From the NCBI RefSeq assembly GCF_014697615.1, contig NZ_JACJSD010000035.1, forward strand, positions 1-64,000: a stretch of DNA of 64,000 nucleotides, in the 5' to 3' direction. The position numbers were made by a program, and so were the translations under genes. The stretch is from Nostoc sp. FACHB-280. Lineage in GTDB: Bacteria > Cyanobacteriota > Cyanobacteriia > Cyanobacteriales > Nostocaceae. The notes under the pieces were generated by a model. It was not told the DNA's origin. It did not search any database and worked only from the letters and a program-made list of their open reading frames with translations. This document shows, piece after piece, positions 61,288 through 64,000 of the stretch (the first letter of the stretch is position 1; the number at the start of each line of letters is the position of its first letter).

Positions 61288-62127
61288 ATGCCCAGTAATT
61301 TAATTATTCGGGGGCGTTGTTTTGCTTGGGGACAACGCACTTATTTAATGGGTGTGCTGAATGTGACACCTGATAGTTTTAGCGATGGTGGGGATTTTCA
61401 TAGTACAGATGCGGCTTTGGCTCAAGCCCAAGCAATGGTAGCGGCTGGTGCTGACATCATTGATGTTGGTGGGCAGTCAACGCGTCCAGGTGCAGAGCAA
61501 ATTAGTTTGGCGGAAGAATTAGAGCGAGTTATCCCCATCATCAAGGCAATACGCTCGGAAATGACAGTGCCGATTTCTGTAGATACAACTAGGGCATCTG
61601 TAGCGAAAGCAGCAATAGAAGCTGGTGCAGATATTGTAAATGATATTTCCGGCGGGACATTTGATGATGCGATGTTGTCGACAGTTGCGAGTTTAGGTGT
61701 GCCGATAGTCTTAATGCACATTCGGGGAACACCAGAAACGATGCAACAAATGACAGAGTATGAAGATTTACTAAGAGAAATTGCAAGTTTTTTAACAGAA
61801 CAAATTTTGGCCGCAACCAAGGCAGGTATTGACCAAGCAAAAATTATTATTGATCCTGGGATTGGTTTTGCTAAGAATTATGAGCAGAATTTAGAGATTT
61901 TGCGTAACTTGCGATCGCTCACACAATTAAGGTGTCCTATCTTAGTAGGCGTATCTCGTAAAAGTTTTATTGGTCGCATTCTCAATCAACCAAATCCCAA
62001 AGCACGCATCTGGGGAACAGCAGCGGCTTGTTGTGCTGCTATTACTAACGGTGCGGATATTCTGCGAATTCACGATGTCAAAGAAATGCGTGAAGTCTCG
62101 CTAGTTGCGGATACGTTGTTTAGGTAG
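61288..62127 (+). CDS. folP: Dihydropteroate synthase
   Basis: A 279-residue TIM-barrel enzyme of folate synthesis that joins pterin pyrophosphate to p-aminobenzoate. Motifs: GVLNVTPDSFSDGG, DVGGQSTRPGA, DTTRASVAKAAIEAGADIVNDISGG, MHIRGTPETMQ, IIDPGIGFAKNYEQNLEILRNL, VGVSRKSFIG. Complete and of normal length. Follows tpiA on the same strand; such a pairing may share a transcript. Confidence 0.95.
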   Translation: MPSNLIIRGRCFAWGQRTYLMGVLNVTPDSFSDGGDFHSTDAALAQAQAMVAAGADIIDVGGQSTRPGAEQISLAEELERVIPIIKAIRSEMTVPISVDTTRASVAKAAIEAGADIVNDISGGTFDDAMLSTVASLGVPIVLMHIRGTPETMQQMTEYEDLLREIASFLTEQILAATKAGIDQAKIIIDPGIGFAKNYEQNLEILRNLRSLTQLRCPILVGVSRKSFIGRILNQPNPKARIWGTAAACCAAITNGADILRIHDVKEMREVSLVADTLFR

Positions 62128-62198
62128 AGGGGCTAGGGGTTAGGGGCTAGAGGCTAGTATTTTTTACTCAACACTCAGCACTCAGCACTCAGCACTCT
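62128..62198. repeat. Heptad repeats between convergent genes
   Basis: GGGGCTAGGGGTTAGGGGCTAGAGGC followed by CACTCAGCACTCAGCACTCAGCACTC, between folP and the SPFH gene. Confidence 0.8.
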
Positions 62199-63029
62199 CT
62201 AAGCTTGACCATTCCCATTGCCTTCAGTACTTACCGTATCACCCAACATTTGGTCTAATGCGCCTTCAGAGACGCTGGGGTTGAGAAAGACAATTTTGGC
62301 ATTGCTACTAGCACTAAGCTTTTGACTAGCTTCTAAATGTTCTTGGGCTACTAAATACCGGAGAATATCTTTGGTTTCTGGTTTAGCAGTGATAGCTTCC
62401 GAAAGAATGCGGATAGATTCTTTGGTGGCTTCGGCACGTTTAATAGCTGCTTGTCTGTCACCTTCAGCTTCTAAAATAGCAGCTTGTTTTTTAATTTCGG
62501 CCGCTTGTTGTTCTGCCATTGATTTCTGGACGCTTTCTGGGGGTGTAATGCTTTGAATATCTACCCGGATAATCTTCACGCCCCATTTTTTACTAGTCTC
62601 ATTCACAATCTGTAACAGCGATTGATTCATTTGATTTCGAGCAGAAGTTGTTTCTGCTAGGCTTCTGTCGGCAATGTGAGTACGGAGTTCGACTGTGACT
62701 AAGTTAGAAAGAGCCACTTGCACATCTTCAACTTTATAAAAGCTGTCTTCCATACTGGTAATTTGCCAAGTGACAACACCGTCTACTTCTAAATAAACGT
62801 TATCTTTAGTAATTACTTTCTGGGGCTTAATGTCTAAAATCTGTTCTCTGGTGGTGTCTTCCATGACAATCTGATCCACCAAAGGCACGATAAAGTTTAA
62901 GCCTGGTCTGAGTGTGCGGTGTCTTTGTCCTAAGCGTTCGACTAAGGCTTCATTACCTTCATTAATAATTTTGGCTGACCCTAACGCATAGCCTACAAGG
63001 GCTAAGACTATAGCAATAATTGGCTCCAT
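62199..63029 (-). CDS. SPFH/band-7 protein, second copy
   Basis: A 276-residue stomatin-like protein: a hydrophobic start (IIAIVLALVGYALGSAKII), then [33 protein letters not shown] and helix ILEAEGDRQAAIKRAEATKESIRILSEAI. It is shorter than the paralogue at 33045 and has no adjacent NfeD gene, so it probably works elsewhere or shares the other NfeD. The tail is Ser/Asn-rich. Single gene. Confidence 0.9.
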   Translation of the reverse strand: MEPIIAIVLALVGYALGSAKIINEGNEALVERLGQRHRTLRPGLNFIVPLVDQIVMEDTTREQILDIKPQKVITKDNVYLEVDGVVTWQITSMEDSFYKVEDVQVALSNLVTVELRTHIADRSLAETTSARNQMNQSLLQIVNETSKKWGVKIIRVDIQSITPPESVQKSMAEQQAAEIKKQAAILEAEGDRQAAIKRAEATKESIRILSEAITAKPETKDILRYLVAQEHLEASQKLSASSNAKIVFLNPSVSEGALDQMLGDTVSTEGNGNGQA

Positions 63030-63261
63030 AGATGCTCCTATTTAGCAATTGGGAGAATTAACTGTTAAGGATATGGTATTTGTCCTACCTTTTAGTCTAG
63101 TCTCTTGAGTTTGTGCTTTTATACGCACTCGCTCACAAACCTAGCATCTGTGTATTTGCTACGTTTTAAGTAGATAAAACTGATTGGCAGAATGCGATCG
63201 TTATTAAAGCACCTTGATAACATACTGGCAAGAAATTTACAGCAGAAGAATCCAGTTTGGG

Positions 63262-63303
63262 TATTTTATTCTGACTCCTGACTTCTGATTTCTGACTTCT
63301 GCT
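63262..63303. repeat. Heptad repeats TGACTCC/TGACTTC/TGATTTC
   Basis: Six heptads of the same class as 12740-12800, between the SPFH gene and the end of the last gene. Confidence 0.75.
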
Positions 63304-63306
63304 GAT

Positions 63307-64000
63307 TCACTTCACCGCCAAATCGAGCCAAGGCTTGACATTGGTTGGTAAGTCGGCATTCAGGCGTAGGGGGATTTCTGGTGTTGATAGAGACTGTGCA
63401 TAGGCCGCTGTTAAAAATGGTTGGTAAGTTTTCGCTTCGGGGGTGAGTTGCTTGACAAAAGCTAAACTGACACCGCGCAGGAGTTGGCGCAAGGCTTGGG
63501 TTTCTGTACCACGCTTTTCTTTGACAATTGTGGAAGCTTCGCCTGCTGAATATGCGGGGTCAAGAATACTTAAATGAGTTGCACCAATGGCGGTTAATAA
63601 ATATTTATTACCCTTTAACTGGCTAAAAGGTCGGATTTGGTGAGTTAAGGCAGGGGTTAAGGCATCTTCAGTGGAAGTCAAAATTAATACGGGCTTGTTA
63701 ATTCGAGAAAGTCCCTGTTTCCCAAAGAGTCTACCTGTGACGGGGTTAAGAGCGATCGCACTTTTAACTCGTTCATCCCGCAACTGAAGTTTATTTTCTT
63801 TTAAAGATGCGGCGGCACACTGTAACCAATCACCAAGGGGATCAACCAAACTCAAAGAAGTTTTACAAAATTGTCGCACTTCTCCTAAATTGATTTCTCC
63901 ACCCACTAAGGCTAAAGCAGTATAGCCCCCTAAAGAATGACCAATCACAGTCACTTTTTCTGTGTTGAGTTTGCCTTGCAATTGCCCTGGCTGCTTGTTA
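63307..64000 (-). CDS. Alpha/beta-fold hydrolase, partial (start beyond the window)
   Basis: The frame is open to the window edge (GQLQGKLNTEKVTVIGHSLGGYT). Nucleophile elbow GHSLGGY; oxyanion region lies outside. Acid probably in VLILTSTEDALTPA and histidine in AIGATHLSILD. A cap-like insertion with QFCKTSLSLVDPLGDWLQCAAASLKENK precedes the acid, giving a layout close to chlorophyllase/dienelactone hydrolase-like cyanobacterial lipases. The N-terminal part, including any signal peptide, is missing. Confidence 0.8.
   Translation of the reverse strand, partial: NKQPGQLQGKLNTEKVTVIGHSLGGYTALALVGGEINLGEVRQFCKTSLSLVDPLGDWLQCAAASLKENKLQLRDERVKSAIALNPVTGRLFGKQGLSRINKPVLILTSTEDALTPALTHQIRPFSQLKGNKYLLTAIGATHLSILDPAYSAGEASTIVKEKRGTETQALRQLLRGVSLAFVKQLTPEAKTYQPFLTAAYAQSLSTPEIPLRLNADLPTNVKPWLDLAVK

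Overview
The window reads as chromosome from a filamentous, heterocyst-forming type cyanobacterium (Nostoc/Anabaena group). The evidence is the very frequent HIP1 octamer GCGATCGC, heptad short tandem repeats between genes, and typically cyanobacterial genes: a ChlH-type chelatase subunit, an Ftn2/ZipN division protein, a DUF1517 protein, RRM-only RNA-binding proteins, Ser/Thr kinases with WD40 domains and an ethylene-receptor-like histidine kinase. Assignments come from reading motifs in the sequence; no database was searched.

Layout. 1-0.4 kb: broken Fic/Doc toxin gene. 0.4-7 kb (minus): ChlH-family chelatase subunit and an ABC exporter, separated by a gap holding a possible small RNA. 6.9-14.5 kb: two paralogous zinc-ribbon Ser/Thr kinases, one with a WD40 propeller and one probably a pseudokinase. 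Between them lie an IF-3 paralogue with an apparent AUU/AUC start, a PII-like protein, an RRM protein and an alpha/beta hydrolase. 14.7-24 kb: ethylene-receptor-like histidine kinase, isochorismatase-fold hydrolase, LysM-M23 peptidase, DUF4058, SH3 and DUF4231 proteins, and a UbiD decarboxylase. 24-34 kb: clpS with DUF2103, ftn2, pdhA, aldose epimerase, tRNA-Lys, an alcohol dehydrogenase and an NfeD-SPFH pair.

34-39 kb is the most unusual region. Two proteins share an N-terminal segment of about 100 residues typical of DUF4157 (contractile-injection-system cargo) proteins. One carries a lipase domain and HIP1-based 11-residue repeats. The other carries DUF4157 and an unassigned C-terminus. 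A DcrB/DUF1795-like protein lies between them, and the two cargo-like genes have near-duplicate 5' leaders with a conserved hairpin.

39-54 kb: DacB, a SUKH-HEAT protein, a PAS-GAF-GGDEF protein whose GAF resembles cyanobacteriochromes, a LOG-like protein, two small overlapping genes, an SRPBCC protein, a mechanosensitive-channel-like protein, DUF1517, a 1.4-kb gap with one gene remnant, and a glycosyltransferase. 54-64 kb: thiE-thiS, a DUF1565 beta-helix/SPOR protein, a DUF4365-type gene cut off by a MITE-like element, a dynamin-like GTPase, a PD-(D/E)XK-like protein, tpiA preceded by a 105-bp tandem duplication, folP, a second SPFH protein and a hydrolase running off the end.

Most genes are single units rather than long operons. 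Likely co-transcribed sets are clpS-DUF2103, NfeD-SPFH, thiE-thiS, the small pair at 47.1-47.6 kb, and perhaps the 34.9-38.8 kb cargo-like genes. Repeats are abundant: heptad repeats, a MITE-like family ending in ATAGCAATCC/GGATTGCTAT, and a second family ending in GACTTACGCAA/TTGCGTAAGTC. In at least two genes repeats have altered the coding sequence.
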